NCBI GenBank assembly: GCA_913049615.1
Contig: CAJWZI010000030.1
Span: 1 to 9,973 of the forward strand
Reading direction: 5' to 3'
DNA length: 9,973 nt
Source: an uncultured Alphaproteobacteria bacterium
GTDB lineage: Bacteria > Pseudomonadota > Alphaproteobacteria > GCA-2731375
Shown here piece by piece: positions 1 to 7,198 of this stretch (position 1 is the stretch's first letter; every line of letters begins with the position of its first letter). The translations under genes were made by a program, and so were the position numbers. The notes beneath the pieces were generated by a model. It was not told the DNA's origin. It ran no database searches and was given only the letters and a program-made list of their open reading frames with translations.

Positions 1-314
1 GTGATTAATTAGATAGTAACAGTATCGGCCATTATCGGCGGTGCCCATACCCGGAGTATTTGCCTGCCCTCATCGGCAGCACTTTCGCCGAACCCTCCGT
101 ATCCAGATACGCGGTTCTGGGACAAACTACCGCTAAGTCTGCGGCAGGTTTCTTGACCGGAAAAGTCCGGCAACCTCCGCGGTAGGTTGCCATTTGAACT
201 CCGGGCGGCAGCGGACAGCCATATTTCTTGGCGACGACAGGAACGATGGGTTAGAAAGCGTTTCCTGAAGCGCGGACTCACTTGGGTTCGCAGATTTCCA
301 AATGGAGAAGATGG
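1..314. other. Left-edge region without a supportable gene
   Basis: No convincing gene is visible before the CoA-transferase start. Short open frames exist on both strands: 58 codons on plus ending in a TAG at 183-185, and 90- and 64-codon frames on minus. None has a good ribosome binding site with a recognisable protein. The stretch contains several small inverted repeats (98-111, 153-173, 169-191), so it may be a leader or regulatory region for the gene at 315. It could also hold the decayed end of a gene cut by the window edge. Confidence 0.4.
153..191. repeat. Two overlapping, mutually exclusive hairpins
   Basis: The first hairpin has TTG (153-155), an unpaired A, then CCGGA (157-161), loop AAAG, TCCGG (166-170) and CAA (171-173). 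The second has perfect 8-base arms GGCAACCT (169-176) and AGGTTGCC (184-191) around a 7-base loop. They share bases 169-173, so an RNA could form only one at a time, as attenuator leaders do. No run of T follows either one, so a terminator function is not shown. The role is unknown. Confidence 0.35.
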
Positions 315-1547
315 ATGGCGGGACCACTTGATGGAGTGCGGATTTTAGACCTGACCACGGTGGGTTATGGTCCCTATGCCTGCCAAATTTTGGGTGATTA
401 TGGCGCCGAGATCATCAAAGTTGAATCTAAGGAAGGCGACATCACGCGCGGTATAGCACCTTTCCGCAATGCTGGCATGGGACCATTTTTTCTGATGGCG
501 AACCGAAATAAGCGTTGCATCGTGCTTGACTTGAAGACTGACGATGGGCGGAAAGCCTGTCTGAAACTAGTAGAAAAGTCAGCCGCATTGGTCACCTCTA
601 TTCGGCCTGCGGCCATGGAGCGCCTCGGTCTAGGCTATGAAGATTGCCGGACGGCGAACCCGGACATCGTCTATGGTGCCCTGGTGGGTTTTGGCCAGTC
701 AGGCCCCTATGCCAAACGCCCCGCGTACGATGACATCATCCAAGGTGTATCGGGCATGGCGGACATGCAGGGTGGGCGCGAAGGGCCACCACAGTTTATC
801 AACGCCGCTGTCTGCGACAAGATCTGCAGTCAGGTGGCTGTCCACGCTATTATCGCCGCCTTGTTCAGCCGCTTGAAGACCGGTAAGGGGCAATTGGTCG
901 AGGTGCCAATGTATGAATCCATGGTAGGCTTCAACCTTGTGGAACATCAGGCAGGGGAGACCTTCGAGCCACCCTTGGGACCGGCAGGTTATGAACGCTC
1001 CATGGTCGAATACCGCCGGCCTTTCGCCACGACTGACGGCTATGTTTGTGTCCTGCCATACAATACCAAACAATGGCAGTCGTTTTTGGTCGCTATGGGG
1101 CGGGAGGATCTGGGGAATGACGTCAGGGTCACCGATCCCAAAACCCGCAGCGAAAAAATAGGAGAACTTTATGAACTGGTAGCGGCATTGGTGCGCGATT
1201 GGAAGACCGACGACCTGTTAGCCGCCCTTGAAAAGGCCGATGTTCCTTATGGTAAGGCGACACCCATGGGTGAGCTGGCCGACGATCCCCATTTGCAGGC
1301 AGTTGGACTGTTCCGATCGTACAATCATCCCACGGAAGGCATGATTAGACTGACCGTGCCTCCAGTGAAATTCTCCAAGACACCTGCGGAAATCCACTCC
1401 TTGCCTGTGGCCTTGGGCGAAAACAGTGTAGAAATTCTTCGCGAGGCCGGTTATTCCGATCCAGAAATATCGGAACTCATGGGAAAGGGCGTTAGTGTTG
1501 ACGGTCGATTGTCGCAACATCCGCCCAGATCGTCAGCTACATCCTAG
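315..1547 (+). CDS. CaiB/BaiF family (family III) CoA-transferase
   Basis: A 410-residue protein of the class III CoA-transferases, cytoplasmic enzymes that move CoA from one acyl thioester to another carboxylic acid through an aspartyl intermediate. The N-terminus (GPLDGVRILDL, residues 3-13), the IRPAAMERLGLGYE stretch (96-109) and TGKGQLVEVPMYE (189-201) are family hallmarks. Asp168, in the VCDKI context, matches the catalytic Asp of formyl-CoA transferase. The length is normal for the family. The ATG at 315 is chosen because GGAG lies at 304-307 and the family-typical sequence begins there; an in-frame TTG at 282 would add 11 unconvincing residues. The last 15 or so residues extend beyond the usual GYSDPEI...KGV ending. 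The acid substrate cannot be read from sequence. The gene converges on hbd with 6 bases between stops, and the proximity suggests a role in acyl-CoA catabolism. Confidence 0.9.
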   Translation: MAGPLDGVRILDLTTVGYGPYACQILGDYGAEIIKVESKEGDITRGIAPFRNAGMGPFFLMANRNKRCIVLDLKTDDGRKACLKLVEKSAALVTSIRPAAMERLGLGYEDCRTANPDIVYGALVGFGQSGPYAKRPAYDDIIQGVSGMADMQGGREGPPQFINAAVCDKICSQVAVHAIIAALFSRLKTGKGQLVEVPMYESMVGFNLVEHQAGETFEPPLGPAGYERSMVEYRRPFATTDGYVCVLPYNTKQWQSFLVAMGREDLGNDVRVTDPKTRSEKIGELYELVAALVRDWKTDDLLAALEKADVPYGKATPMGELADDPHLQAVGLFRSYNHPTEGMIRLTVPPVKFSKTPAEIHSLPVALGENSVEILREAGYSDPEISELMGKGVSVDGRLSQHPPRSSATS

Positions 1548-1553
1548 GGGCCT

Positions 1554-2426
1554 CTAACGCGTCGGTACGGGTTTTTCGCCGCGATAGTCGTAGAAGCCTC
1601 GTTCAGCCTTACGGCCTATCCAGCCAGCTTCGACGTATTTCACCAGCAAAGGGCAGGGGCGGTATTTAGAGTCGGCCAATCCTTCGTAGAGTACCTGCAT
1701 GATAGATAGACAGGTGTCCAGGCCGATGAAGTCAGCCAGTTCCAGCGGGCCCATACGATGATTGGCGCCCAGACGCATGGAGCTGTCGATACCTTCCACG
1801 GTGCCCACGCCTTCGTATAGAGTGTAGACCGCCTCGTTAACCATGGGCATAAGAATACGGTTTACGATAAAGGCGGGAAAATCTTCTGAGTTAGTGGGAA
1901 CCTTGCCCGCTTTTAACACCACTTCGCGCACTTTATTGAAGGTTTCTTCATCCGTCGCGATGCCACGAATCAGCTCCACTAGTTCCATGACTGGCACCGG
2001 GTTCATGAAATGCATGCCCATAAACTTCTCCGGTCGACCGGAGACGGAGGCCAGGCGGGTGATGGAAATGGACGAGGTATTAGTGCAGATCAGAGCGTCC
2101 GAGTTAAGGACTTCGCCAAGATCCGACAAGATCTCTCTCTTTATATCCTCGTCCTCCGTGGCGGCTTCCACCACTAATTCTGCATGGGCCAGTTCCGGAA
2201 GGCCGGCCACGGTCTGAATACGAGCAAGGGCATCCGTGGCCTCCACCTGTTCCAGGTGGCCGCGGCTAACCTGCCGGCTAAGATTGTTTCCGATTGCCTT
2301 CAGCGCCTTTTGCATCTGTGAATTAGAGGTGTCGGTTAACAGGATGTCGTATCCGGCGACGGCCAGAACATGGGCAATTCCGTTGCCCATCTGACCCGCG
2401 CCAATAATTCCAATAGTCTGGATCAT
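1554..2426 (-). CDS. hbd: 3-hydroxybutyryl-CoA dehydrogenase
   Basis: A 290-residue short-type 3-hydroxyacyl-CoA dehydrogenase that oxidises 3-hydroxyacyl-CoA (probably 3-hydroxybutyryl-CoA) to the 3-oxo form with NAD(P)+, or runs in reverse. It has an N-terminal Rossmann fold with GAGQMG at residues 9-14 and an acidic residue, Asp32, at the end of the second strand. Ser118, His139 (HFMNP), Glu151 and Asn189 (VNR) keep the spacing of the Ser/His/Glu/Asn active site of human L-3-hydroxyacyl-CoA dehydrogenase. The helical C-terminal domain is complete, including GWIGRKAERGFYDY near the end. A weak AAGGG lies about 8 bases before the ATG. It is the third gene after etfB-etfA, with a 103-base gap and no convincing terminator, so cotranscription is plausible. 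PaaH or FadB2 are alternative names for the same family. Confidence 0.93.
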   Translation of the reverse strand: MIQTIGIIGAGQMGNGIAHVLAVAGYDILLTDTSNSQMQKALKAIGNNLSRQVSRGHLEQVEATDALARIQTVAGLPELAHAELVVEAATEDEDIKREILSDLGEVLNSDALICTNTSSISITRLASVSGRPEKFMGMHFMNPVPVMELVELIRGIATDEETFNKVREVVLKAGKVPTNSEDFPAFIVNRILMPMVNEAVYTLYEGVGTVEGIDSSMRLGANHRMGPLELADFIGLDTCLSIMQVLYEGLADSKYRPCPLLVKYVEAGWIGRKAERGFYDYRGEKPVPTR

Positions 2427-2529
2427 TACTTAACCCTTGATAAGCAGGGGGGCACCGCTCTTTTCCCCCTCAATGGATGTTGCACCAAATGATTAGCAGG
2501 GAAATTTAGTATCGTGTCCCCTATCTACT

Positions 2530-3477
2530 TTATGCCGGTGGCAGCTTCTTAAGCTCTTCTTCCATTTCTGGTACAGCCTTGAACAGGTCAGCTACCAAGC
2601 CGTAATCGGCAACCTGGAAGATCGGTGCTTCCCCGTCCTTATTGATGGCGACAATCACTTTGCTGTCTTTCATGCCGGCTAAATGCTGAATGGCGCCGGA
2701 GATGCCCACGGCGATATACAGCTCAGGGGCGACCACCTTGCCAGTCTGGCCCACCTGGTAGTCGTTGGGAACAAAGCCCGCATCTACCGCAGCGCGGGAG
2801 GCTCCCACCGCGGCGCCAAGTTGGTCGGCGACAGCTTCGATGATCGGGAAGTTATCGCCCGACTGCATTCCACGACCGCCGGAAATGATAATCTTGGCGG
2901 CGGTTAGTTCGGGCCGCTCGGTTTTGGACAGCGCTTCACCCACAAAGCTGGAGATGCCCGGATCTCCAGCGCTGTCTATGGTTTTGACGCTGGCGGAGCC
3001 ACCCGTCGCTTCGGCCTTGTCAAAACCTGTGGCGCGCACGGTGATTACCTTGATGGCGTCCGAGGATTGAACGGTTGCCATTGCATTGCCGGCGTAGATC
3101 GGTCGGACAAAGGTATCTGGCCCCTCGATGCTTGAAATTTCTGAAATTTGGCTCACATCCAGCAAGGCCGCGACGCGAGGCATGAAATTCTTGCCTACGG
3201 TGTTGGCCACGGCCAGCACGGCGTCATAATTTTTAGCTATGGTCAATACAAGGTCGGCCATGGGTTCGGCAACCATGTTGGCATATTCCGAGGCATCAGC
3301 GACCAGCACCTTGGTGACGCCGGCGACTTGCGCAGCGGCCTCGCCCACGGTGCCACAGCCGCTCCCAGCGACCAGGATGTCCACGTCGCTTCCCAGCTGT
3401 TTGGCGGCAGTCACGACGGACAGGGTCGCAGGTTTTAGCTCCGCGTTATCGTGTTCTGCAATGACCAGAGTGCCCAT
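2530..3477 (-). CDS. etfA: Electron transfer flavoprotein subunit alpha
   Basis: A 315-residue EtfA, the FAD-carrying large subunit of the heterodimer that takes electrons from acyl-CoA dehydrogenases and passes them to ETF:ubiquinone oxidoreductase. The N-terminal domain ([22 protein letters not shown]) pairs with EtfB. The C-terminal FAD domain is complete: SGGRGM (199-204), [10 protein letters not shown] (225-234), QVGQTG (241-246), GISGAIQH (258-265) and [10 protein letters not shown] (278-287). The length is typical of bacterial EtfA. The ATG shares one base with the etfB stop (TAATG), and GGGAG inside the end of etfB provides the ribosome binding site, so the two are translationally coupled. 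Housekeeping ETF is more likely than the FixB type, judging from the beta-oxidation neighbour. Confidence 0.97.
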   Translation of the reverse strand: MGTLVIAEHDNAELKPATLSVVTAAKQLGSDVDILVAGSGCGTVGEAAAQVAGVTKVLVADASEYANMVAEPMADLVLTIAKNYDAVLAVANTVGKNFMPRVAALLDVSQISEISSIEGPDTFVRPIYAGNAMATVQSSDAIKVITVRATGFDKAEATGGSASVKTIDSAGDPGISSFVGEALSKTERPELTAAKIIISGGRGMQSGDNFPIIEAVADQLGAAVGASRAAVDAGFVPNDYQVGQTGKVVAPELYIAVGISGAIQHLAGMKDSKVIVAINKDGEAPIFQVADYGLVADLFKAVPEMEEELKKLPPA

Positions 3478-4226
3478 TAGATTACTCCCACTTCGTTACG
3501 CAATTTGCTAATCAGCTCGGCGACATCCTCGACGATTACACCTGCCTGACGCTGAGGCGGGTCCTCGACCTTAAGCACGGTCAAACGTGGCGTTGTGTCA
3601 ATCGTCAGATCTTCAGGGGTTTTTTCATCAATGGGTTTCTTTTTTGCCTTCATGATGTTCGGCAGGGAGGCGTACCGTGGCTCGTTCAGGCGTAGGTCTG
3701 TGGTTACCACCATAGGTAAATTCAGTTTTACGGTCTGTAGACCACCGTCGATCTCGCGTGTCACATTTGCGGAACCGTCGCCCAATTCGATCTCGGAGGC
3801 AAAAGTGCCTTGAGGCCATCCCAGCAAAGCCGCCAGCATTTGGCCGGTCTGGTTGCAATCATCATCAATGGCCTGCTTGCCCAGGATCACCAAGCCGGGT
3901 TGCTCTTCCACAACTATAGCCTTAAGAATTTTGGCCACATGCAGGGGTTCGAGGGCATCCTCAGTTTTGACTAGAACACCTCGGTCGGCGCCCATGGCCA
4001 GCGCAGTGCGAATAGTTTCCTGGCATTGCTGCACGCCGATGGAAACGGCGATGACTTCCTCCGCTTGTCCAGCCTCCTTCATGCGCAGGGCCTCCTCGAT
4101 GGCGATCTCGTCGAACGGATTCATCGACATTTTTACATTGGCCAGATCAACCCCGGTCTGGTCTCCCTTGACCCGAATCTTTACGTTGTAATCAACCACG
4201 CGTTTGACGGCGACGAGAACTTTCAT
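3477..4226 (-). CDS. etfB: Electron transfer flavoprotein subunit beta
   Basis: A 249-residue EtfB, the AMP-binding partner of EtfA. It starts with [20 protein letters not shown], as mitochondrial and alphaproteobacterial EtfB do. The AMP-binding segment is visible at about 115-129 ([15 protein letters not shown]). The recognition loop that docks acyl-CoA dehydrogenases lies at about 179-198 and is very close to the human sequence, with the anchoring Leu at 188 followed by PNIMKAKKK. The C-terminal [10 protein letters not shown] motif (221-230) is present. The start at 4226 is chosen from family length and AGAGG about 6 bases upstream; the frame stays open to a TTG at 4355, but those 43 codons are not EtfB-like. 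The stop overlaps the etfA start by one base. The strong mitochondrial-type likeness supports the beta-oxidation ETF class. Confidence 0.97.
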   Translation of the reverse strand: MKVLVAVKRVVDYNVKIRVKGDQTGVDLANVKMSMNPFDEIAIEEALRMKEAGQAEEVIAVSIGVQQCQETIRTALAMGADRGVLVKTEDALEPLHVAKILKAIVVEEQPGLVILGKQAIDDDCNQTGQMLAALLGWPQGTFASEIELGDGSANVTREIDGGLQTVKLNLPMVVTTDLRLNEPRYASLPNIMKAKKKPIDEKTPEDLTIDTTPRLTVLKVEDPPQRQAGVIVEDVAELISKLRNEVGVI

Positions 4227-4304
4227 CAGCTGCCTCTTCTTATAGGGAAAGGTATTTGGTTCCTCCCGTTGCACGGCATCCCATTCCCGTGCGCCGGACG
4301 ACCG

Positions 4305-4392
4305 TATTACCGCGGCCACCAATTCATGCAGCGCTGCAAAATAGTGAAGGCGCAAACGTGAGTCAACGCGACAAAGTCCGGCCGCGGCAATA
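4305..4392 (-). repeat. 13-base inverted repeat in the etfB leader region
   Basis: Arms lie at 4305-4317 (TATTACCGCGGCC) and 4380-4392 (GGCCGCGGCAATA), separated by 62 bases. There is one difference between the arms. In RNA from the minus strand that position becomes a G-U pair, so the whole stem could form in a transcript running toward etfB; a plus-strand RNA would have an A-C mismatch there. The loop contains a 10-base perfect palindrome, GCAGCGCTGC (4328-4337). No T run follows, so this is not a standard terminator. It may be a leader structure, a protein-binding site or the scar of a mobile element. Confidence 0.5.
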
Positions 4393-4409
4393 AGGTCAGG
4401 ATGCCGAGG

Positions 4410-4844
4410 CTAAGGTAAAAAAAGCGCCTCGCAAGGTGGATTTGTAGATAGAAATTCTAGCAGATTTCCATCCGGATCTCGGAAATAGACTGATTGGCCC
4501 CAGACACCATCGGCTGCCCAGCGCGGTGTCGGTCCTTCGACAATAGAAATCCCGGCCTCGGTTAAATGCTCGACAGCCTCCTCAATTGTGCCGTCCCATC
4601 GAAAGCATACATCCTGGGTTCCCGCCCCCAGGGTCTCGGCCACCAGATAGGCCGGCTCGTCCAAGTACTGTAAATTAATTACCGCGCCGCCAAGCTGTAT
4701 CGGGAGAACGGGTATCTTGCCCGAACGGAAACGTTCCAGATACCTTGGCGTGCCCCCAAGAGTGTCGCAGTAAAAACTTATGGAACGCTCCATGTCCGAG
4801 GCCATGACAACCGCGTGGTCTATGGTGCGGATTTTAAGGGTCAT
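4410..4844 (-). CDS. VOC (glyoxalase/dioxygenase superfamily) protein
   Basis: A 144-residue single vicinal-oxygen-chelate domain built of two beta-alpha-beta-beta-beta modules. The first module begins TIDHAVVMASDMERSISFY with His10, the usual first metal ligand. The second ends with VYFRDPDGNLLEFL and Glu130, the usual last ligand. Middle ligand positions are less clear: Gln59 and Asp78 (in TQDVCF) stand where the other two are expected. The pattern resembles the GLOD5/STM3117-like subgroup. The substrate is unknown; glyoxalase-like, fosfomycin-resistance-like and extradiol dioxygenase functions all use this fold. Two ATGs are possible. The one at 4844 is preferred because GGAG lies 6 bases upstream, whereas the ATG at 4850 directly abuts it. 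A longer open frame to 5249 is the shadow of the opposite gene. It is divergent from the isomerase-like gene with 66 bases between starts, so shared regulation is plausible. Confidence 0.82.
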   Translation of the reverse strand: MTLKIRTIDHAVVMASDMERSISFYCDTLGGTPRYLERFRSGKIPVLPIQLGGAVINLQYLDEPAYLVAETLGAGTQDVCFRWDGTIEEAVEHLTEAGISIVEGPTPRWAADGVWGQSVYFRDPDGNLLEFLSTNPPCEALFLP

Positions 4845-4857
4845 CGTCATCTCCGGC

Positions 4858-4886
4858 TTGACGGGCGGTGGCTCGGCCGCTGTTAT
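4858..4886 (+). promoter_or_regulatory. Candidate sigma-70 promoter for the isomerase gene
   Basis: TTGACG (4858-4863) and TGTTAT (4881-4886) are separated by 17 bases, matching consensus at 5 of 6 and 4 of 6 positions. Transcription would begin near 4893, just before the GGGAG ribosome binding site (4900-4904) of the gene at 4911. It sits in the 66-base gap between the divergent starts. The call is from pattern matching alone. Confidence 0.45.
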
Positions 4887-4910
4887 TTGCGTATTGACAG
4901 GGAGTATATC

Positions 4911-5534
4911 ATGTCTGAAATCGAATATTTTTACTCTACCCATTCTGTGTTTGCCTATTTGGGATCTGCCCGCTTCATGGAGATTGTCCGAGCTGCTGGC
5001 CGCAAAATCGTGCACAGGCCTATTGATCTTAATCAAACGGTACCGGCGGTGGGGTCTTTGCCCTTCCGACAGCGCAGCCCGAAGCATGTGGCCTACTTTT
5101 TTCGACGGGAAATAGACCGTTGGGCAGAGGAGCGCGGCGTACCAGTGATGAAGGGGTTTCCCCAATACCACCACAACGATATGGCCATGTGTAACGGCAT
5201 GATTGTCGCGGGTGTGGAGCAAGACGTCTGTATGGATCAGTTGGCCCATGCCATGTTAAGCGCCCATTGGCAGGACGATGCGGACTTAGCGGATCTAGAC
5301 ACGTTAGTGCGATTGGCGGAAGGCGTTGATATTGACCCTGGGCCATTGCTGAGTGCTGCACTATCCGAACCGAATCAGGTAGCGTATCGCGCTAACACGG
5401 AAGAGGCGATTGAGCGTTCCGTGTTCGGCTCGCCAACATATTTTGTCGATGATGATATGTTCTATGGCCAGGACCGTCTCGAGATGGTGGAACGTGCCTT
5501 GCGTAAACCTTATGCGCCGGAGGCTAAGGTTTGA
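4911..5534 (+). CDS. 2-hydroxychromene-2-carboxylate isomerase-like DsbA-family protein
   Basis: A 207-residue thioredoxin-fold protein of the DsbA/kappa-GST group. Named members isomerise 2-hydroxychromene-2-carboxylate, a naphthalene-pathway intermediate, using glutathione. Ser12 in HSVFAYLG aligns with the catalytic Ser of the usual SPxSYL motif, but the following Pro is replaced by Val. The C-terminal block GSPTYFVDDDMFYGQDRLEM (173-192) is a strong family signature: it contains the cis-Pro loop (Ser174-Pro175-Thr176) and the FxGQDRL motif. GGGAG lies 6 bases before the ATG. An in-frame upstream extension to 4815 overlaps the divergent gene and is not family-like. The stop overlaps an ATG (TGATG) that opens the broken gene downstream. 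The exact substrate is uncertain because most family members are annotated by similarity and no naphthalene genes are seen here. Confidence 0.85.
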   Translation: MSEIEYFYSTHSVFAYLGSARFMEIVRAAGRKIVHRPIDLNQTVPAVGSLPFRQRSPKHVAYFFRREIDRWAEERGVPVMKGFPQYHHNDMAMCNGMIVAGVEQDVCMDQLAHAMLSAHWQDDADLADLDTLVRLAEGVDIDPGPLLSAALSEPNQVAYRANTEEAIERSVFGSPTYFVDDDMFYGQDRLEMVERALRKPYAPEAKV

Positions 5535-5897
5535 TGTGGAGGCGTTTAGGAAGAGGTTCGGTGTCCGCCATATCGGAGGCTGAAGCAGCGCGTCTGACAG
5601 CCAAGAATTCCGCCGATATTCGCGCCACCTTGGAATTTTTGCTGATCACTTTGATCTGGCGATCCCTTTGGGATGCTGGGCTGGATTACCGACCTCCTGG
5701 TGGACGATGAAACCATTGTATTTAACAGAACAATCGGCACTCGCGTCGGCTAGGGTCATCGCACAGATGATTCTGCCGTGTCGGATCACGGCAAGGAAAT
5801 GTTTGCCACCTACGGGAGAAGTCCAAAGGCTGTGGCACATATGGTCACGCTAGGCTATGCGCTTGTCCAATGGTTGGATAGTGGGCGGTTGAACTAG
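5534..5897 (+). pseudogene. Decayed small gene of unknown family, two frameshifts and a stop
   Basis: Coding-like sequence fills the gap between the isomerase and hydrolase genes but is broken. It opens with an ATG at 5534 overlapping the previous stop (TGATG), or a GTG at 5561, and reads ISEAEAARLTAKNSADIRAT in the first frame until that frame stops at 5708-5710. A second frame contributes ADHFDLAIPLG from 5641. A third contributes GMLGWITDLLVDDETIVF from 5670, then hits TAG at 5751-5753. The same frame continues with GKEMFATYGRSPKAVAHM and ends at 5895-5897, immediately before the next gene's GGAGAGG. Restoring one T in the T run at 5636-5640 and one G at 5670-5672 gives about 121 residues with one internal stop. 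I do not recognise the family. It could also be sequencing error, but no other gene in the window shows frameshifts. Confidence 0.6.
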
Positions 5898-5909
5898 GGA
5901 GAGGCAGGT

Positions 5910-6629
5910 ATGCACACAATTCAAACTGTTACGGTCCAGGATAGCGAAATGGAGGTTTTTTTGTTTATGCCGCAAGGTGAAGGTCCGCATCCCGGTCTAA
6001 TCCTTGCCCAGCATATTCCGGTAGGGCATACAGGCCTTGAGAACGATGAATTCACACTAAGAACTGCCGAACGTTATGCGCTGAATGGTTTTGCCGTGGC
6101 CGCACCGTTTATTTTTCACTGGTGGCCCAAGGAAGAAACCATTGAAGTGAAACGGGAGGATTTTCGCGACGATTGGACGGTCAAAGATCTGGCTGCTACG
6201 TACGACTTGTTGGCCGGGCGGAACAAAGTGGATGGGGACCGCATTGGCGTTGTTGGTCATTGCTGGGGCGGCCGAGTTTCCTGGCTTGGTGCATGTCACA
6301 ACCCGAAACTGGCAGCTTGTGTAATGTTCTACGGTGGTCGTGTGAAACTAGCCATGGGTCCAGGGACCCCGCCGGCCATTGATCTAGCAGGGCAAATAAA
6401 ATGCCCTGTCGCTGGATATTTCGGTGCCCTGGATCAGAATCCCTCTCCGGAAGACGTCGCAGATATTTCGGCAGCTTTAGATGCTGCTGGTGTGGCTCAC
6501 GAGTTTCATAGTTACGAGGGCGCTAACCACGGTTTTCAGATGTTTGGTAATCCGGAACGCTATCAAGCTGAGGCCAGCGAAGATGCCTGGAAAAAGGCAT
6601 TGGATTTCTTGAAGAGGAATCTCATTTAA
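5910..6629 (+). CDS. Dienelactone hydrolase family protein
   Basis: A 239-residue alpha/beta hydrolase of the dienelactone hydrolase (carboxymethylenebutenolidase) family. The archetype opens dienelactone to maleylacetate in chlorocatechol degradation, but many members act on other esters or lactones. The nucleophile is Cys118 in the elbow GHCWGG (117-121 region), with Asp175 (GALDQNP) and His207 (GANHGF) completing a Cys-Asp-His triad at normal spacing. There is no signal peptide, so it is cytoplasmic. GGAGAGG at 5898-5904 precedes the ATG at 5910, directly after the last codon of the decayed gene, which suggests one operon starting at 4911. It converges on the adenosyltransferase, sharing 4 bases (6626-6629). 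The real substrate is unknown; no catechol ring-cleavage genes are nearby. Confidence 0.9.
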   Translation: MHTIQTVTVQDSEMEVFLFMPQGEGPHPGLILAQHIPVGHTGLENDEFTLRTAERYALNGFAVAAPFIFHWWPKEETIEVKREDFRDDWTVKDLAATYDLLAGRNKVDGDRIGVVGHCWGGRVSWLGACHNPKLAACVMFYGGRVKLAMGPGTPPAIDLAGQIKCPVAGYFGALDQNPSPEDVADISAALDAAGVAHEFHSYEGANHGFQMFGNPERYQAEASEDAWKKALDFLKRNLI

Positions 6630-7189
6630 CGGTTGGCGCCAGGCACCCAAAGGATGTCCGTGGCACCGTCGTCATTAGCATGGCGGGCCAGTTGAAATAG
6701 GTGATCCGAAAGGCGGTTTAGATAGCGCAAGGCTGGTTGATTGACCTCTGTTTTCTGAGCTAAGGTCGAGGCCTGACGCTCCGCTCGGCGGGCCACTGTG
6801 CGGGCCAAGTGTAGGTGAGCCGCGAGAGCGCTACCGCCCGGCAGAATAAATGAATCTAGGGTAGCCAAATTTTCTCCTAAGGCGTCGATCTCCTGCTCCA
6901 GTCGTTCGACTTGGGCGTCTACCATTCTCAATGGCGGATATTTTGGGTTTTCCACGATGGGCGTGGCTAGATCTGCCCCTAGATCGAATAGATCATTTTG
7001 TATGCGGGATAACATCTCCTCAATCGTTCCTGCTGTGTGCAGGCGAGCCAAACCAATCACGGAGTTCAATTCGTCCACATCGCCATAAGCGGCGACGCGC
7101 AGATCGTTCTTTGGCACGCGGCTGCCATCGGATAAGGACGTCTCGCCGCTGTCGCCACCGCGCGTGTAGATTTTCGTCAATTTGACCAT
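6626..7189 (-). CDS. pduO: PduO-type cob(I)alamin adenosyltransferase
   Basis: A 187-residue ATP:corrinoid adenosyltransferase of the PduO/MMAB type, a trimeric helical-bundle enzyme that makes coenzyme B12 from cob(I)alamin and ATP. The N-terminal ATP site YTRGGDSGETSLSDGSRV (8-25) and RVAAYGDVDELNS (31-43) are present. FILPGGS (114-120), the Arg-rich ARTVARRAERQ helix (129-139) and NRLSDHLFQLAR (158-169) follow in order. Length is normal. Ser14 occupies a position that is often Lys in the TGDKG version of the motif. The start at 7189 has a modest GGTGAG about 8 bases upstream, overlapping the stop of a possible leader ORF. In many alphaproteobacteria this gene lies directly before etfB; here it is separated by 2.4 kb. 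The likely client is methylmalonyl-CoA mutase, which is not in the window. Confidence 0.93.
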   Translation of the reverse strand: MVKLTKIYTRGGDSGETSLSDGSRVPKNDLRVAAYGDVDELNSVIGLARLHTAGTIEEMLSRIQNDLFDLGADLATPIVENPKYPPLRMVDAQVERLEQEIDALGENLATLDSFILPGGSALAAHLHLARTVARRAERQASTLAQKTEVNQPALRYLNRLSDHLFQLARHANDDGATDILWVPGANR

Positions 7190-7198
7190 AGCTTCGTC

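Noticed and set aside
9..327. Minus-strand open frames of 90 and 64 codons at the left edge
   Set aside because: No recognisable protein, low-complexity Arg/Ser-rich composition, no good ribosome binding site, and overlap with hairpins and the CoA-transferase start.
2446..2470. AGGGGG/CCCCCT inverted repeat between etfA and hbd, possible terminator
   Set aside because: Short stem with a 12-13 base loop and no T run after it on the minus strand; it does not show that hbd is a separate transcription unit.
4227..4355. N-terminal extension of etfB by 43 codons from a TTG
   Set aside because: Not EtfB-like; the 249-residue form has the normal family start and length with its own ribosome binding site.
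4406..4430. GAGGC/GCCTC inverted repeat with a run of A on plus, possible terminator at the VOC stop
   Set aside because: The T run on the minus strand lies in the loop rather than after the stem, and the stem is only 6 bases.
4845..5249. Long N-terminal extension of the VOC gene on minus
   Set aside because: It is the complement of the isomerase-like gene; the VOC domain begins right after the start at 4844 with a GGAG upstream.
5668..5853. 61-codon plus-strand ORF within the isomerase-hydrolase gap
   Set aside because: It is a chance frame across the decayed gene. The protein-like segments there lie mainly in other frames, and this frame is plausible only from 5641 to about 5670.
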